Part shown: piece after piece, positions 15,324 through 24,182 of the stretch
Numbering within the stretch: the stretch's first letter is position 1
How the letters are laid out: the number at the start of each line of letters is the position of its first letter
Assembly (NCBI RefSeq): GCF_900236475.1
Contig: NZ_LT963352.1
Coordinates: 8,713,001 to 8,777,000, forward strand
From: Streptomyces chartreusis NRRL 3882
Lineage (GTDB): Bacteria > Actinomycetota > Actinomycetes > Streptomycetales > Streptomycetaceae
Reading direction: 5' to 3'
DNA: 64,000 nucleotides
Notes under the pieces: model-generated
What the model was told of the DNA's origin: nothing
Database searches by the model: none
What the model saw: only the letters and a program-made list of their open reading frames with translations
Program-made: the position numbers and the translations under genes

Positions 15324-16886
15324 ATGAGTGACGGGGAGCGAACGGTCACCCCCGTGCCCGCCCCGGCGGGCGACGGACGGGCCCCCTCGGACCCGCCCGT
15401 CGTCGAGGCGACGGGCATAGTCAAACGATTCGGTCCGACGGTGGCCCTGAACGGCGCCCGGATCACCATCAGGCCCGGCGAGACCCACGCGCTCGTGGGC
15501 CGCAACGGAGCCGGCAAGTCGACCCTGGTGTCGGTCCTCACCGGACTCCAGGTCCCCGACGAGGGGACGGTGACCTTCGGCGGCGAGCCGGCCCCCAGGC
15601 CCAGCGACCGCGACGCGTGGCGGCAACGGGTGGCCTGCGTCTACCAGAAGTCGACGATCATCCCCACCCTGACCGTCGCCGAGAACCTCTTCCTGAACCG
15701 GCACGACCACGGACGGGGCCGCCTCATCAGCTGGCAGGCCACCCGTGGCCGCGCACAGGACCTGCTGTCGACCTGGTCGGTCGACGTCGACCCGCAGACC
15801 CCGGCCGGTGACCTGAGCGTCGAGCAGCGGCAGTTCGTCGAGATCGCCCGCGCGCTGTCCTTCGGGGCGCGGTTCATCATCCTCGACGAGCCGACCGCCC
15901 AACTCGACGGGGCGGCCATCAACCGCCTCTTCGACCGCATCCGAGACCTGCAACGCCAGGGCGTGACCTTCCTGTTCATCAGCCACCACCTCCAGGAGAT
16001 CTACGAGATCTGCGACATGGTGACGGTCTACCGCGACGCCCGGCACATCGTGACCGCTCCGGTCGCGGAAATGCCCCACGCCGACCTCGTCGCCGCCATG
16101 ACCGGCGAGGCGGCGGCCGACCGGCGCGAGGACCGGGCGAGCACCCTCGACCCCGGCGCCACAGCCGCACTGAACGTCCGCGCCCTGCGGGGCGAGGGGT
16201 ACGACGACGTCAGCTTCCATATCGGGGCCGGCGAGATCGTCGGCCTCGCGGGCGCCGCCGGCAGCGGGCGTACCGAGGTCGCCGAGACCGTCGTAGGGCT
16301 GCGGGCGGCAGCGGCGGGAGAGGTGGAAATCGCCGGGAGGCGGCCCCGGCCGGGCAGCGTGCCCGCCGCGCTCGCCGCGGGCGCCGGGTTCGTCCCCCAG
16401 GACCGGCACCACCAGGGCTTGGTTCCCGGCATGTCGATCGCGGACAACACCACCCTGTCCGTTCCGCGCAGGCTCGGCCCCAACGGGTTCCTCAGCCACG
16501 GCCGCCGGGACCGGCTCGCCGAGGGCATGATCGAGAACCTCGCGATCAAGACCCCGGGCCCCGAACTGCCCGTCTCCGCCCTCTCCGGCGGCAACCAGCA
16601 GAAAGTCGTCATGGCCCGTGCCCTCGCCGACGACCCCCGGCTGCTGGTCCTGATCAACCCCACCGCGGGCGTGGACGTGCGCTCCAAGGAGTTCCTCCTC
16701 GGCAAGGTCGAGGAGACCGCGGAAACCGGCACCGGAGTGCTCATCGCCTCCGACGAACTCGACGACCTGCGCATGTGCGACCGGGTCCTGGTGATGTTCC
16801 AGGGCCGTGTGACCTCGGAGATCGCCCGCGGCTGGCACGACCACGACCTCGTGGCCGCGATGGAAGGAGTGGACCTGCATGCCTGA
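15324..16886 (+). CDS. Sugar ABC transporter ATP-binding protein, two-domain RbsA/MglA type
   Basis: 520 residues with two ATPase domains. The first has Walker A GRNGAGKST, signature LSVEQRQ and Walker B FIILDEPT. The second has a degenerate Walker A (GAAGSGRTE) and a good signature LSGGNQQK, the normal asymmetry of the CUT2 family that imports monosaccharides. Walker B in the second half reads LLVLINPT, the usual Glu being replaced by Asn as is common in this family. The stop overlaps the permease start by eight bases, so translation is likely coupled. It powers uptake through the neighbouring permease. Confidence 0.95.
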   Translation: MSDGERTVTPVPAPAGDGRAPSDPPVVEATGIVKRFGPTVALNGARITIRPGETHALVGRNGAGKSTLVSVLTGLQVPDEGTVTFGGEPAPRPSDRDAWRQRVACVYQKSTIIPTLTVAENLFLNRHDHGRGRLISWQATRGRAQDLLSTWSVDVDPQTPAGDLSVEQRQFVEIARALSFGARFIILDEPTAQLDGAAINRLFDRIRDLQRQGVTFLFISHHLQEIYEICDMVTVYRDARHIVTAPVAEMPHADLVAAMTGEAAADRREDRASTLDPGATAALNVRALRGEGYDDVSFHIGAGEIVGLAGAAGSGRTEVAETVVGLRAAAAGEVEIAGRRPRPGSVPAALAAGAGFVPQDRHHQGLVPGMSIADNTTLSVPRRLGPNGFLSHGRRDRLAEGMIENLAIKTPGPELPVSALSGGNQQKVVMARALADDPRLLVLINPTAGVDVRSKEFLLGKVEETAETGTGVLIASDELDDLRMCDRVLVMFQGRVTSEIARGWHDHDLVAAMEGVDLHA

Positions 16887-17937
16887 AGTGATGCCTGAAA
16901 CCGTCCTCGCGGACACCGCCGCCGCCAAGGCCCCGGGGCCTCGGCAGCCGAAGCGGACCGCACTGCTCGGCGGCCGGATACCCCTGGCCCGGCTGCGCGA
17001 CCTCGCGCTCGTCCCGGCCATCGTGGTCATCGCCATCGTCGGACAGATCGTCAACCCGGTCTTCCTGAAGGCCGACAACCTCATCAACGTCCTGCAGACC
17101 ATGTCCGAGATCGCCCTGCTGGTCCTCGCCCAGACCATGGTCCTGATCGTCAAGAAGATGGACCTGTCGCTGGAGTCCACCATGGGCCTCGCGCCCGGCG
17201 TCGCGGCCTGGCTGGTGGTGCCGACCGGCGCGGGCCACGGACTCGGACTGCTCCCCGGCGCGTGGGCCATCCCCGTCACCCTCGCCGTGGGCGCGCTCGT
17301 CGGCGTGATCAACGCCCTGCTCATCATCCGCTTCGGCCTCAACGGCTTCATCGTCACCCTGGGCATGCTGATCGTGCTGCGCGGCGTCCTCACCGGCATC
17401 TCCGGCGGCCAGACCTTCTTCCAGCTGCCGGAGTCGATGCTCTACCTCGGCACCGCCCAATGGTTCGGGATGCCGGCGTCCATCTGGATCTGCCTGCTGC
17501 TGTTCGCCGTCGCGATCGTGCTGCTCGGCTGGACCAGCTTCGGCCGCTCGCTGTACGCCATCGGCGGCAACGTCGACGCCGCGAAGGCGGCCGGTATCCG
17601 CACCGACCGGGTGCTGTGGATCGTCATCGTCACCGGCAGCGTGCTCGCCGCCCTCGCCGGACTGATGCTCTCCGGACGCCTCGCCTCCGTCGCCTCGGCG
17701 CAGGGCAACGGCTACATCTTCACCGTCTTCGCCGCCGCCGTCATCGGCGGGATCAGCCTCAACGGCGGCAAGGGCACCATGTTCGGGGCCTTCAGCGGCA
17801 TCCTCCTGCTGTTCATGATCCAGAACGTGCTCACGCTCGGCGGCGTCCCCGCCCAGTGGATCGGCGCCCTCAACGGCCTGATCATCCTGGTCGCGCTGAC
17901 CATCTCGCGCATCACGGGCGGCAAGGTCCAGGACTGA
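16879..17937 (+). CDS. Sugar ABC transporter permease (RbsC type)
   Basis: A 352-residue integral membrane protein of the CUT2 permease family (BPD_transp_2). About eight to ten hydrophobic segments are visible from LALVPAIVVIAIVG onward. The family motif GGNVDAAKAAGI (about 230-240) is the cytoplasmic loop that contacts the ATPase, and GGISLNGGKG follows near the C-terminus. The N-terminal 30 residues are polar and Lys/Arg-rich. It forms the membrane channel with the ATPase whose gene it overlaps. Confidence 0.94.
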   Translation: MPEVMPETVLADTAAAKAPGPRQPKRTALLGGRIPLARLRDLALVPAIVVIAIVGQIVNPVFLKADNLINVLQTMSEIALLVLAQTMVLIVKKMDLSLESTMGLAPGVAAWLVVPTGAGHGLGLLPGAWAIPVTLAVGALVGVINALLIIRFGLNGFIVTLGMLIVLRGVLTGISGGQTFFQLPESMLYLGTAQWFGMPASIWICLLLFAVAIVLLGWTSFGRSLYAIGGNVDAAKAAGIRTDRVLWIVIVTGSVLAALAGLMLSGRLASVASAQGNGYIFTVFAAAVIGGISLNGGKGTMFGAFSGILLLFMIQNVLTLGGVPAQWIGALNGLIILVALTISRITGGKVQD

Positions 17938-17940
17938 TCC

Positions 17941-17961
17941 GGGCAGCCGTCGCGGCCGCCC
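17941..17961 (+). terminator. Short hairpin between permease and fuconate dehydratase
   Basis: GGGCAGCCG and CGGCCGCCC form a 9-bp stem with one mismatch and a 3-base loop just after the permease stop. It could partially attenuate transcription or protect the transporter mRNA. The downstream genes run in the same direction, so full termination seems unlikely. Confidence 0.35.
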
Positions 17962-18031
17962 GATGTCCTCCGCCGCCCCCATCTCGTCGCAAGGGGCCGT
18001 ATCACCCCTGCACCTCACAGGAGTTGCCGCC

Positions 18032-19366
18032 ATGTCATCCGCCCTGTCCGCTTCCCCGGCCCCTGCCCGCATCACCGGCCTCGACGTGCTGGACGTGCGT
18101 TTCCCGACGTCCGAGCACCTGGACGGGTCGGACGCGATGAACCCCGAACCCGACTACTCCGCCGCCTACGTCGTCCTGCGCACCGACGCCGGCGACGGCC
18201 TGGAGGGCCACGCCCTGGCCTTCACCACCGGCCGCGGCAACGACGTCCAGGCCGCTGCCATCGCCGCCCTCGCCCCGCACGTGGTGGGCCTCCCGGTCGA
18301 ACAGGTCTGCGGTGACCTCGGAGCGTTCTCCCGCTCCCTCGTCCACGACCCCCAACTGCGCTGGCTGGGCCCGGAGAAGGGCGCCATGCACATGGCCACC
18401 GGCGCTGTCGTGAACGCCGCCTGGGACCTGGCCGCCAAGCGCGCGGGCAAGCCCGTGTGGCGCTTCCTCGGCGAGATGTCGCCCGAGGACCTGGTCGCCC
18501 AGGTCGACTTCCGCTGGCTGTCCGACGCCCTCACCCCCGAGGAGGCCCTGGAGATCCTGCGCCGCGCCGAGCCCGGCCGCGAACAGCGCATCGGCCACCT
18601 GCTCGACCAGGGCTACCCCGCCTACACCACCACCCCCGGCTGGCTCGGCTACTCCGACGAGAAGCTGGCCCGACTGGCCCGCGAGGCCGTCGCCGACGGC
18701 TTCACCCAGATCAAGCTGAAGGTCGGCGCGTCCCTGGAGGACGACGTACGACGCATGCGCACCGCCCGCGAGACCGTCGGCGACGGCATCCGCATCGCGG
18801 TGGACGCCAACCAGAGATGGGACGTCCAGCCCGCGATCGACTGGATGAGCGCGCTGGCCCCCTACCAGCCGTACTGGATCGAGGAGCCCACCTCACCCGA
18901 CGACATCCTCGGCCACGCCGCCGTCCGCAAGGCCGTCAGCCCCATCAAGGTCGCGACCGGCGAGCACATCGCCAACCGGGTCGTCTTCAAGCAACTCCTC
19001 CAGGCCGGCGCGGTGGACATCGTGCAGATCGACTCCGCGCGGGTCGGCGGCGTGGGCGAGAACATCGCGATCCTGCTGCTCGCCGCGAAGTTCGGCGTCC
19101 CCGTCTGCCCCCACGCGGGCGGAGTCGGCCTGTGCGAGATGGTGCAGCACCTGTCGATGTTCGACTACGTCGCGGTCTCCGGCACGACCGAGGACCGCGT
19201 CATCGAGTACGTCGACCACCTGCACGAGCACTTCGTCGACCCGGTGCGCATCGTCGACGGCCACTACCTGGCGCCGACGCTGCCGGGGCTGAGCGCGCAG
19301 ATGCACGCCGAGTCCCTGAAGGAGTACGTCTACCCCGACGGCCCCGTCTGGACCGCTCGTGTCTGA
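18032..19366 (+). CDS. fucD: L-fuconate dehydratase (enolase superfamily)
   Basis: A 444-residue member of the mandelate-racemase/enolase superfamily. The ATG at 18032 follows ACAGGAG; an in-frame upstream start would add 23 residues without homology. Early residues DGLEGHALAFTTGRGND are typical of the L-fuconate dehydratase (FucD/ENOSF1) subgroup. The catalytic set is visible: KxK in QIKLKVG, metal ligands in VDANQRW, IEEPTSPD and TGEHIAN, and the general base His in CPHAGGVGL. It dehydrates L-fuconate to 2-keto-3-deoxy-L-fuconate. The next gene, the lactonase, overlaps it by eight bases. Confidence 0.92.
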   Translation: MSSALSASPAPARITGLDVLDVRFPTSEHLDGSDAMNPEPDYSAAYVVLRTDAGDGLEGHALAFTTGRGNDVQAAAIAALAPHVVGLPVEQVCGDLGAFSRSLVHDPQLRWLGPEKGAMHMATGAVVNAAWDLAAKRAGKPVWRFLGEMSPEDLVAQVDFRWLSDALTPEEALEILRRAEPGREQRIGHLLDQGYPAYTTTPGWLGYSDEKLARLAREAVADGFTQIKLKVGASLEDDVRRMRTARETVGDGIRIAVDANQRWDVQPAIDWMSALAPYQPYWIEEPTSPDDILGHAAVRKAVSPIKVATGEHIANRVVFKQLLQAGAVDIVQIDSARVGGVGENIAILLLAAKFGVPVCPHAGGVGLCEMVQHLSMFDYVAVSGTTEDRVIEYVDHLHEHFVDPVRIVDGHYLAPTLPGLSAQMHAESLKEYVYPDGPVWTARV

Positions 19367-20258
19367 CGCCCAGGCCCTCGTCGACGCCCACCACCACGTG
19401 TGGGACCTGGACGTCCGGCCGCAGCCCTGGCTGGACGAGCCCGGGCACGAGCCGATCCGCCGCAGCTTCGGCTCGCACGCCCTGCGATCGGCCGCGACCC
19501 GGCCGATCGCCGGACGGCGACTGACGAGCACGGTGGTCGTCCAGTGCATCGCCTCCGTGCCCGAGACCCGCGACCTGCTCACGCTGGCCGACAGCGACCC
19601 GCTGATCGGTGCCGTCGTCGGCTGGGTGGACCTGACGTCCCCCGCGGTCGGTGACGTACTCGACGACCTGCGGACCGGGCCCGCGGGCCGGTACCTGCGG
19701 GCCGTACGGCACGTCGTCCAGGGCGAGCCCGATCCGCAGTGGCTGCAACGGGCGGACGTCGAGCGGGGGTTGCGAGCGGTCGGGGAGCGCGGGCTCGGAT
19801 ACGACGTGCTGGTCCGCAGCCACCAGCTCCCGCAGGCGATCCGCCTCGCGGAACGGCTGCCGGAGCTGCCCCTCGTCCTGGACCACGCGGGCAAGCCCCC
19901 CATCGCGCGGCGGGACCTGACCGACTGGGCACAGCAGCTGCGGACCCTGGCCTGGCATCCCCAGGTGCATTGCAAGGTGTCGGGTCTGGTCACCGAGGCC
20001 GACCTCGAACAGTGGACCGTCGACGACATCCGCCCGGTATGGGACGTCCTCCTCTCCGCCTTCGGCCCCGACCGGCTGATGTTCGGCTCCGACTGGCCGG
20101 TCTGCGTCCTCGCCGGCGGCTGGAACCGCTGGGCCGCCACCGTCGAGGAACTCCTGGACGGCTGCTCCGGCACCGAGATCCATGCGGTGCTCGCCGGTAC
20201 CGCGACGACCTTCTACCACCTGACCCCTGACCCGAAGGAGGGGACGCCGTGCTGCTGA
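19359..20258 (+). CDS. L-fuconolactonase (amidohydrolase 2 family)
   Basis: 299 residues of the COG3618 metal-dependent amidohydrolase family. The start is GTG 19359, eight bases inside the dehydratase gene. The N-terminal DAHHHVWDLD (HxH metal motif), LVLDHAGKPP in the middle and the late FGSDWPV (catalytic Asp) are intact. In L-fucose or L-rhamnose pathways such enzymes open the fuconolactone made by the dehydrogenase, giving L-fuconate for the neighbouring dehydratase. Its placement between dehydratase and mutarotase makes this role likely. Confidence 0.9.
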   Translation: MSDAQALVDAHHHVWDLDVRPQPWLDEPGHEPIRRSFGSHALRSAATRPIAGRRLTSTVVVQCIASVPETRDLLTLADSDPLIGAVVGWVDLTSPAVGDVLDDLRTGPAGRYLRAVRHVVQGEPDPQWLQRADVERGLRAVGERGLGYDVLVRSHQLPQAIRLAERLPELPLVLDHAGKPPIARRDLTDWAQQLRTLAWHPQVHCKVSGLVTEADLEQWTVDDIRPVWDVLLSAFGPDRLMFGSDWPVCVLAGGWNRWAATVEELLDGCSGTEIHAVLAGTATTFYHLTPDPKEGTPCC

Positions 20259-20686
20259 CGGAACTGCTGCACCCCGGGATCCTCGAGTCCCTGGCCGGAG
20301 CCGGCCACGGCGCCCGTGTCCTGCTGGCCGACGGCCACTATCCCGCGAGCACCGCCACCGGCGAGCGCGCCCGGACCGTCCATCTCAACCTGGCCCCCGG
20401 CCTGCTGGACGTCACGACCGTGCTCGACGTCCTGCTGCGCGCCGTGCCCGTCGAGTCGGCCCACGTGATGGTGCCGCCCGAGGGCGAGCCGGAGCCGCCC
20501 GCCATCGCCGAGTACCGCTCGATGCTGGCGCCCGTCCCGGTCGACACGCTCGGCCGTTTCGAGTTCTACGAGGCCGCACGCTCGCCCGACCTGGCCCTGG
20601 CGATCGTCACCGCCGACACCCGTACCTACGCCAACCTGCTGCTGACCATCGGCGTCCGCGCTGAAGGGACCCTGACGACACGATGA
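20249..20686 (+). CDS. L-fucose mutarotase, RbsD/FucU family
   Basis: A 145-residue protein, the usual length of the RbsD/FucU family, starting at GTG 20249 inside the lactonase gene. GARVLLADGHYPAS (about 19-32) carries the conserved catalytic His and surrounding FucU pattern; DVTTVLDVLLRAVPV and FEFYEAA also match. It interconverts alpha and beta anomers of fucose so that the 1-dehydrogenase receives its preferred form. Its presence strongly supports fucose rather than a sugar acid as the operon's entry substrate. Confidence 0.92.
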   Translation: MLLTELLHPGILESLAGAGHGARVLLADGHYPASTATGERARTVHLNLAPGLLDVTTVLDVLLRAVPVESAHVMVPPEGEPEPPAIAEYRSMLAPVPVDTLGRFEFYEAARSPDLALAIVTADTRTYANLLLTIGVRAEGTLTTR

Positions 20687-21726
20687 CACTCGCCGTCCGT
20701 TACACCTCCGCCCGCACCCTGGACACGGCTCCCGCCGCGCCCTCCTCTCCCGGTCCCGGCGAGGTGGAGCTGGCCCCCGCCTACGTCGGCATCTGCGGCA
20801 CCGATCTGCACATCTTCCACGGCGACATGGACGCCCGGGTCCAGGCGCCCGCAGTTCTGGGCCACGAGATGTCCGGCCGCGTCGTACGCGTCGGCCCGGG
20901 CGTCGAGGGCTGGCAGCCGGGCGACGCGGTGACCGTGATGCCGCTGCGCTGGGACGACACCTGCCCGGCCTGCCGCGCGGGCCATCAACACATCTGCCAG
21001 CACCTCGACTTCATCGGCATCGACTCCCCGGGCGCGATGCAGCAGCGCTGGACGGTGCCCGCCTCCACCCTGATACGGCTGCCCGCCTCCCTTCCCCTCG
21101 ACCGGGCCGCGCTGGTCGAGCCGACCGCGGTCGCCGTGCACGACGTGGGCCGGGCCGAGGTTGCCGAGGACGAGAAGGTCGTCGTGGTCGGCGGCGGCCC
21201 CGTCGGCATCCTCATCGCACTGGTCGCGCGGGCTGCCGGCGCCGATGTCCGGGTGGTGGAACCGAGCGCCCACCGCCGACTGCTGGCCGAGGAGTTGGGA
21301 CTGACGGCGTGGAACCCGGCCGACGACGACGTGCCGGAGCTGGTGCGGCGGTGGACCGGGGACGCGGGGGCGGACGTCGCCTTCGAGGTGTCCGGCGCGG
21401 CCGCCGGCGTGGACACGGCGGTGGACGTCCTCGGTGTGCGCGGTCGCCTCTGCCTCGTCGCCATTCACCCCCGGCCCCGCGAGGTCAACCTGCACCGCTT
21501 CTTCTGGCGCGAACTCACCCTCGTCGGCGCCCGGTTGTACGACCACGGCGACTTCGAGCGCGCGGTGGCCCTGGTCGCCGACGGCACCATCCCGGCCGAG
21601 CGGCTGATCAGCAAGGTCGTAGCACTCACACAGGCCCCGGCCGCGTTCGAGGCCCTGGAGGGCGGCGGCGACGTGATGAAGATCCTCGTGGACTGCACCG
21701 ACGACGCCCAGGGAGCCGCCGTATGA
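20683..21726 (+). CDS. Zinc-dependent medium-chain alcohol/sugar dehydrogenase
   Basis: A 347-residue MDR-superfamily protein. GICGTD supplies the catalytic-zinc Cys, LGHEMSG the His-Glu, and TCPACRAGHQHIC most of a structural-zinc loop (three Cys visible, the usual first Cys replaced by Asp or Thr). The Rossmann motif is VVVGGGPVGILIA. It is related to threonine/sorbitol/butanediol dehydrogenases. In this operon it might oxidise L-fuconate or 2-keto-3-deoxy-fuconate, or handle the lactaldehyde made by the aldolase; the sequence does not decide. Both ends overlap neighbours by four bases. Confidence 0.85.
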   Translation: MTLAVRYTSARTLDTAPAAPSSPGPGEVELAPAYVGICGTDLHIFHGDMDARVQAPAVLGHEMSGRVVRVGPGVEGWQPGDAVTVMPLRWDDTCPACRAGHQHICQHLDFIGIDSPGAMQQRWTVPASTLIRLPASLPLDRAALVEPTAVAVHDVGRAEVAEDEKVVVVGGGPVGILIALVARAAGADVRVVEPSAHRRLLAEELGLTAWNPADDDVPELVRRWTGDAGADVAFEVSGAAAGVDTAVDVLGVRGRLCLVAIHPRPREVNLHRFFWRELTLVGARLYDHGDFERAVALVADGTIPAERLISKVVALTQAPAAFEALEGGGDVMKILVDCTDDAQGAAV

Positions 21727-22484
21727 CCGCCTTCGACCTCACCGGGAAGCTCGCCGTCGTCACCGGCGCCCGGCGCGGCATCGGGCGGGCCATGGCCCGC
21801 GCGCTCGCCGAGGCCGGCGCGGACGTCATCGGCGTCAGCGCCTCGCTGGAGGAGTCCGGCAGCGCCGTGGAGAAGGACGTTCGCGCCGCGGGCCGTACGT
21901 TCGAGGCGATCCGGGCCGACTTCGCCGATCCCGAGGCGGTACGGGCCCTGGGCGCGGACCTCGCCGGACGCGAGCGCCCGGTGGACATCCTGGTCAACAA
22001 CGCGGGCACCATCCGCCGCGCTCCGGCCGCCGAACACGCCGACTCCGACTGGGAGTTGGTGCTCCAGGTCAACCTCAACGCGCAGTTCGCGCTGACCCGG
22101 GCGGTCGGCGCGTCGATGGTGGCCCGTGGCCAGGGAAAGATCATCTTCACGGCGTCGCTGCTCAGCTTCCAGGGCGGCATCACGGTCCCCGGCTACACCG
22201 CAGCCAAGCACGGCATCGCCGGCCTCACCAAGGCGCTGGCCAACGAATGGGCCCCACGGGGGGTGAACGTCAACGCCCTCGCGCCGGGCTACATCGCCAC
22301 CGACAACACACAGGCGCTGCAGGACGACCCGGTGCGCAGCAAGGCGATCCTGGACCGCATTCCGGCCGGACGCTGGGGCGACGCAGACGACCTGGCGGGC
22401 GCCACGGTGTTCCTCGCCTCGGACGCCGCCGCCTACGTGCACGGCGTCGTCCTGCCCGTCGACGGCGGATGGCTCGGCCGATGA
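21723..22484 (+). CDS. SDR dehydrogenase, KduD-like (2-keto-3-deoxy-sugar-acid dehydrogenase)
   Basis: 253 residues of the classical short-chain dehydrogenase family. The cofactor motif is TGARRGIGRAMA, NNAG is at about 93, and the catalytic Ser and YxxxK are in FTASLL and YTAAKHG. GYIATDNTQAL and LDRIPAGRWG are very close to KduD (2-keto-3-deoxygluconate 5-dehydrogenase) and to 2-keto-3-deoxy-L-fuconate 4-dehydrogenases. In a fucose pathway it would oxidise 2-keto-3-deoxy-L-fuconate to the diketo acid. The start ATG shares ATGA with the stop of the preceding gene. Confidence 0.88.
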   Translation: MTAFDLTGKLAVVTGARRGIGRAMARALAEAGADVIGVSASLEESGSAVEKDVRAAGRTFEAIRADFADPEAVRALGADLAGRERPVDILVNNAGTIRRAPAAEHADSDWELVLQVNLNAQFALTRAVGASMVARGQGKIIFTASLLSFQGGITVPGYTAAKHGIAGLTKALANEWAPRGVNVNALAPGYIATDNTQALQDDPVRSKAILDRIPAGRWGDADDLAGATVFLASDAAAYVHGVVLPVDGGWLGR

Positions 22485-23113
22485 CCGGCGCCGACCTGGC
22501 GACCGTCCTGGCCGGGGCCCGGCTCCTGCCCGTGCTGACCGTTCGGTACCCGGGGACCGCCGGACCGCTGGCCGACGCGCTCGCGGCGGGTGGCGCCCGG
22601 TGTGCCGAAGTCACCTTCCGCACTCCGGGCGCCGAGCGGGTGCTCAAGGAGATGGCCGCCCATGGGGGCCTGACCGTCGGTGCCGGCACGGTCCTCACCC
22701 CCGAGCAGGCCGAGCGTGCGGTGGCGGCCGGGGCCCGCTTCGTGGTCTCGCCCGGCTTCGACGAGGAGGTCGTCGCGAAGTGCTCCGAGCTGGGGGTGCC
22801 CGTGGTGCCCGGCATCGCCACCGCCACCGAGCTGATGCGCGCCCTGCGGACCGGCCTCGACACCGTCAAGCTCTTCCCGGCCGAGCCGCTCGGCGGCATC
22901 CCGATGCTGCGCGCCCTCGCGGCGCCCTTCCCCCGGGCACGGTTCGTGCCGACGGGCGGCATCGACGCTCCGCGCCTGCCCGCCTACCTCGCCCACCCGG
23001 CGGTCCTCGCCGTCGGCGGCAGCTGGATGGCCACCGCCGACCACCTTCGGCGGGGCGCCTACGAGGAGATCCGCCGGCTGACCGCCGAGGCGGTGGAGAG
23101 GAGCGTGACGTGA
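22481..23113 (+). CDS. KDPG/KHG-type aldolase (Eda family)
   Basis: A 210-residue class-I aldolase of the Eda family. The Schiff-base Lys lies in DTVKLFPAE, and AEVTFRTPGAE, VGAGTVLTPEQA and ARFVVSPGFDE are the usual motifs, including the catalytic Glu region. ATG overlaps the previous stop (ATGA). It would cleave a 2-keto-3-deoxy acid to pyruvate plus an aldehyde: L-lactaldehyde if the substrate is deoxyfuconate, glyceraldehyde-3-phosphate if it is KDPG. The adjoining kinase suggests the second option may also occur. Confidence 0.9.
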   Translation: MTGADLATVLAGARLLPVLTVRYPGTAGPLADALAAGGARCAEVTFRTPGAERVLKEMAAHGGLTVGAGTVLTPEQAERAVAAGARFVVSPGFDEEVVAKCSELGVPVVPGIATATELMRALRTGLDTVKLFPAEPLGGIPMLRALAAPFPRARFVPTGGIDAPRLPAYLAHPAVLAVGGSWMATADHLRRGAYEEIRRLTAEAVERSVT

Positions 23114-24147
23114 TCGACGTCGTGGCCCTCGGCGAGGTGATGCTGCGCTTCGACCCGGGCGAGGGACGCATCCGCACCGCCCGCTCCTTCCAGGTCTGGG
23201 AGGGCGGCGGCGAGTACAACGTCGTACGCGGCCTGCGCCGCTGCTTCGGCCTGCGCACAGCCGTCGTCACCGCCCTCGCCGACAACGCGGTGGGCCGGCT
23301 GGTCGAGGATCTGATCCTCCAGGGCGGCGTCGACACCTCGCTGATCCGCTGGGTGCCCGACGACGGCATCGGCCGTACCGCTCGCAACGGCCTGAACTTC
23401 GTCGAACGCGGCTACGGCATCCGCGGCGCGCTGGGCGTCAGCGACCGCGCGCACACCGCCGTGTCCCAGCTGTGCAAAGGGGACGTCGACTGGGACACCG
23501 TGTTCTCGGCCGGGGTGCGCTGGTTCCACACCGGCGGCGTCTTCGCCGGCCTGTCCGACACCACGGTGGACGTCGCGGACGAGGCCATGGCGGCGGCCCG
23601 CCGGCACGGCGTCACCGTGTCCTACGACCCCAACTACCGCCCCAGCCTGTGGGCCGGCCGGGGCGGCGCCGACGCCGCCCGCGAGGTGGACCTGCGCCTC
23701 GCCCGGCATGCCGACGTCGTGGTGGGCGCCCTGGGCCTGGCCGGGAGGTACCCGGGCGACGTGCGGGTCAGTGCCGACGAGGTGCCCGACGCGCTGGCCT
23801 CCGTCGCCGTCCTCCTGCCCGACGCGAAGGTAGTGGCGACGACCCTGCGCGAGGTCCCCTCGGCCGGCGTCAACGACTGGTCCTCGGCCGCCTGGTCCGC
23901 CGAAACCGGCTTCATCACCGGCCCGCGCATGCCCGGCCTGCACGTCCTGGACCGCGTCGGCTCCGGCGACGCCTTCGCTGCCGGCCTGATCCACGGACTG
24001 CTCGGCGGCACCGGCCTGGAGCGCGCCCTGGCCTACGGCACCGCCCACGGCGCGCTCACCATGACCACGCCCGGAGACGTCTCCATGGCCTCGCTCGCGG
24101 AGGTCGAGGCCCTCGTCGCGGGCGGGTCGGCCCACGTCAGACGCTGA
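23110..24147 (+). CDS. PfkB-family sugar kinase, 2-keto-3-deoxygluconate-kinase-like
   Basis: 345 residues starting with GTG 23110, which overlaps the aldolase stop (GTGA). Ribokinase-fold motifs are the N-terminal GEVMLRFDPGEGRIRTA, GGGEYNVVRGL near residue 35 (sugar-binding), and the C-terminal anion-hole DRVGSGDAFAAG with the catalytic Asp. MLRF and the GGGEYN pattern are usual in KDG kinases. Fucose-derived acids lack a 6-hydroxyl, so a 6-kinase could not act on them; the enzyme may serve a uronate- or galactose-derived keto-deoxy acid that enters the same operon. Confidence 0.87.
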   Translation: MIDVVALGEVMLRFDPGEGRIRTARSFQVWEGGGEYNVVRGLRRCFGLRTAVVTALADNAVGRLVEDLILQGGVDTSLIRWVPDDGIGRTARNGLNFVERGYGIRGALGVSDRAHTAVSQLCKGDVDWDTVFSAGVRWFHTGGVFAGLSDTTVDVADEAMAAARRHGVTVSYDPNYRPSLWAGRGGADAAREVDLRLARHADVVVGALGLAGRYPGDVRVSADEVPDALASVAVLLPDAKVVATTLREVPSAGVNDWSSAAWSAETGFITGPRMPGLHVLDRVGSGDAFAAGLIHGLLGGTGLERALAYGTAHGALTMTTPGDVSMASLAEVEALVAGGSAHVRR

Positions 24148-24182
24148 CCTGCGCCCCGTCGCCCGTATCCCAGGAGCACGTC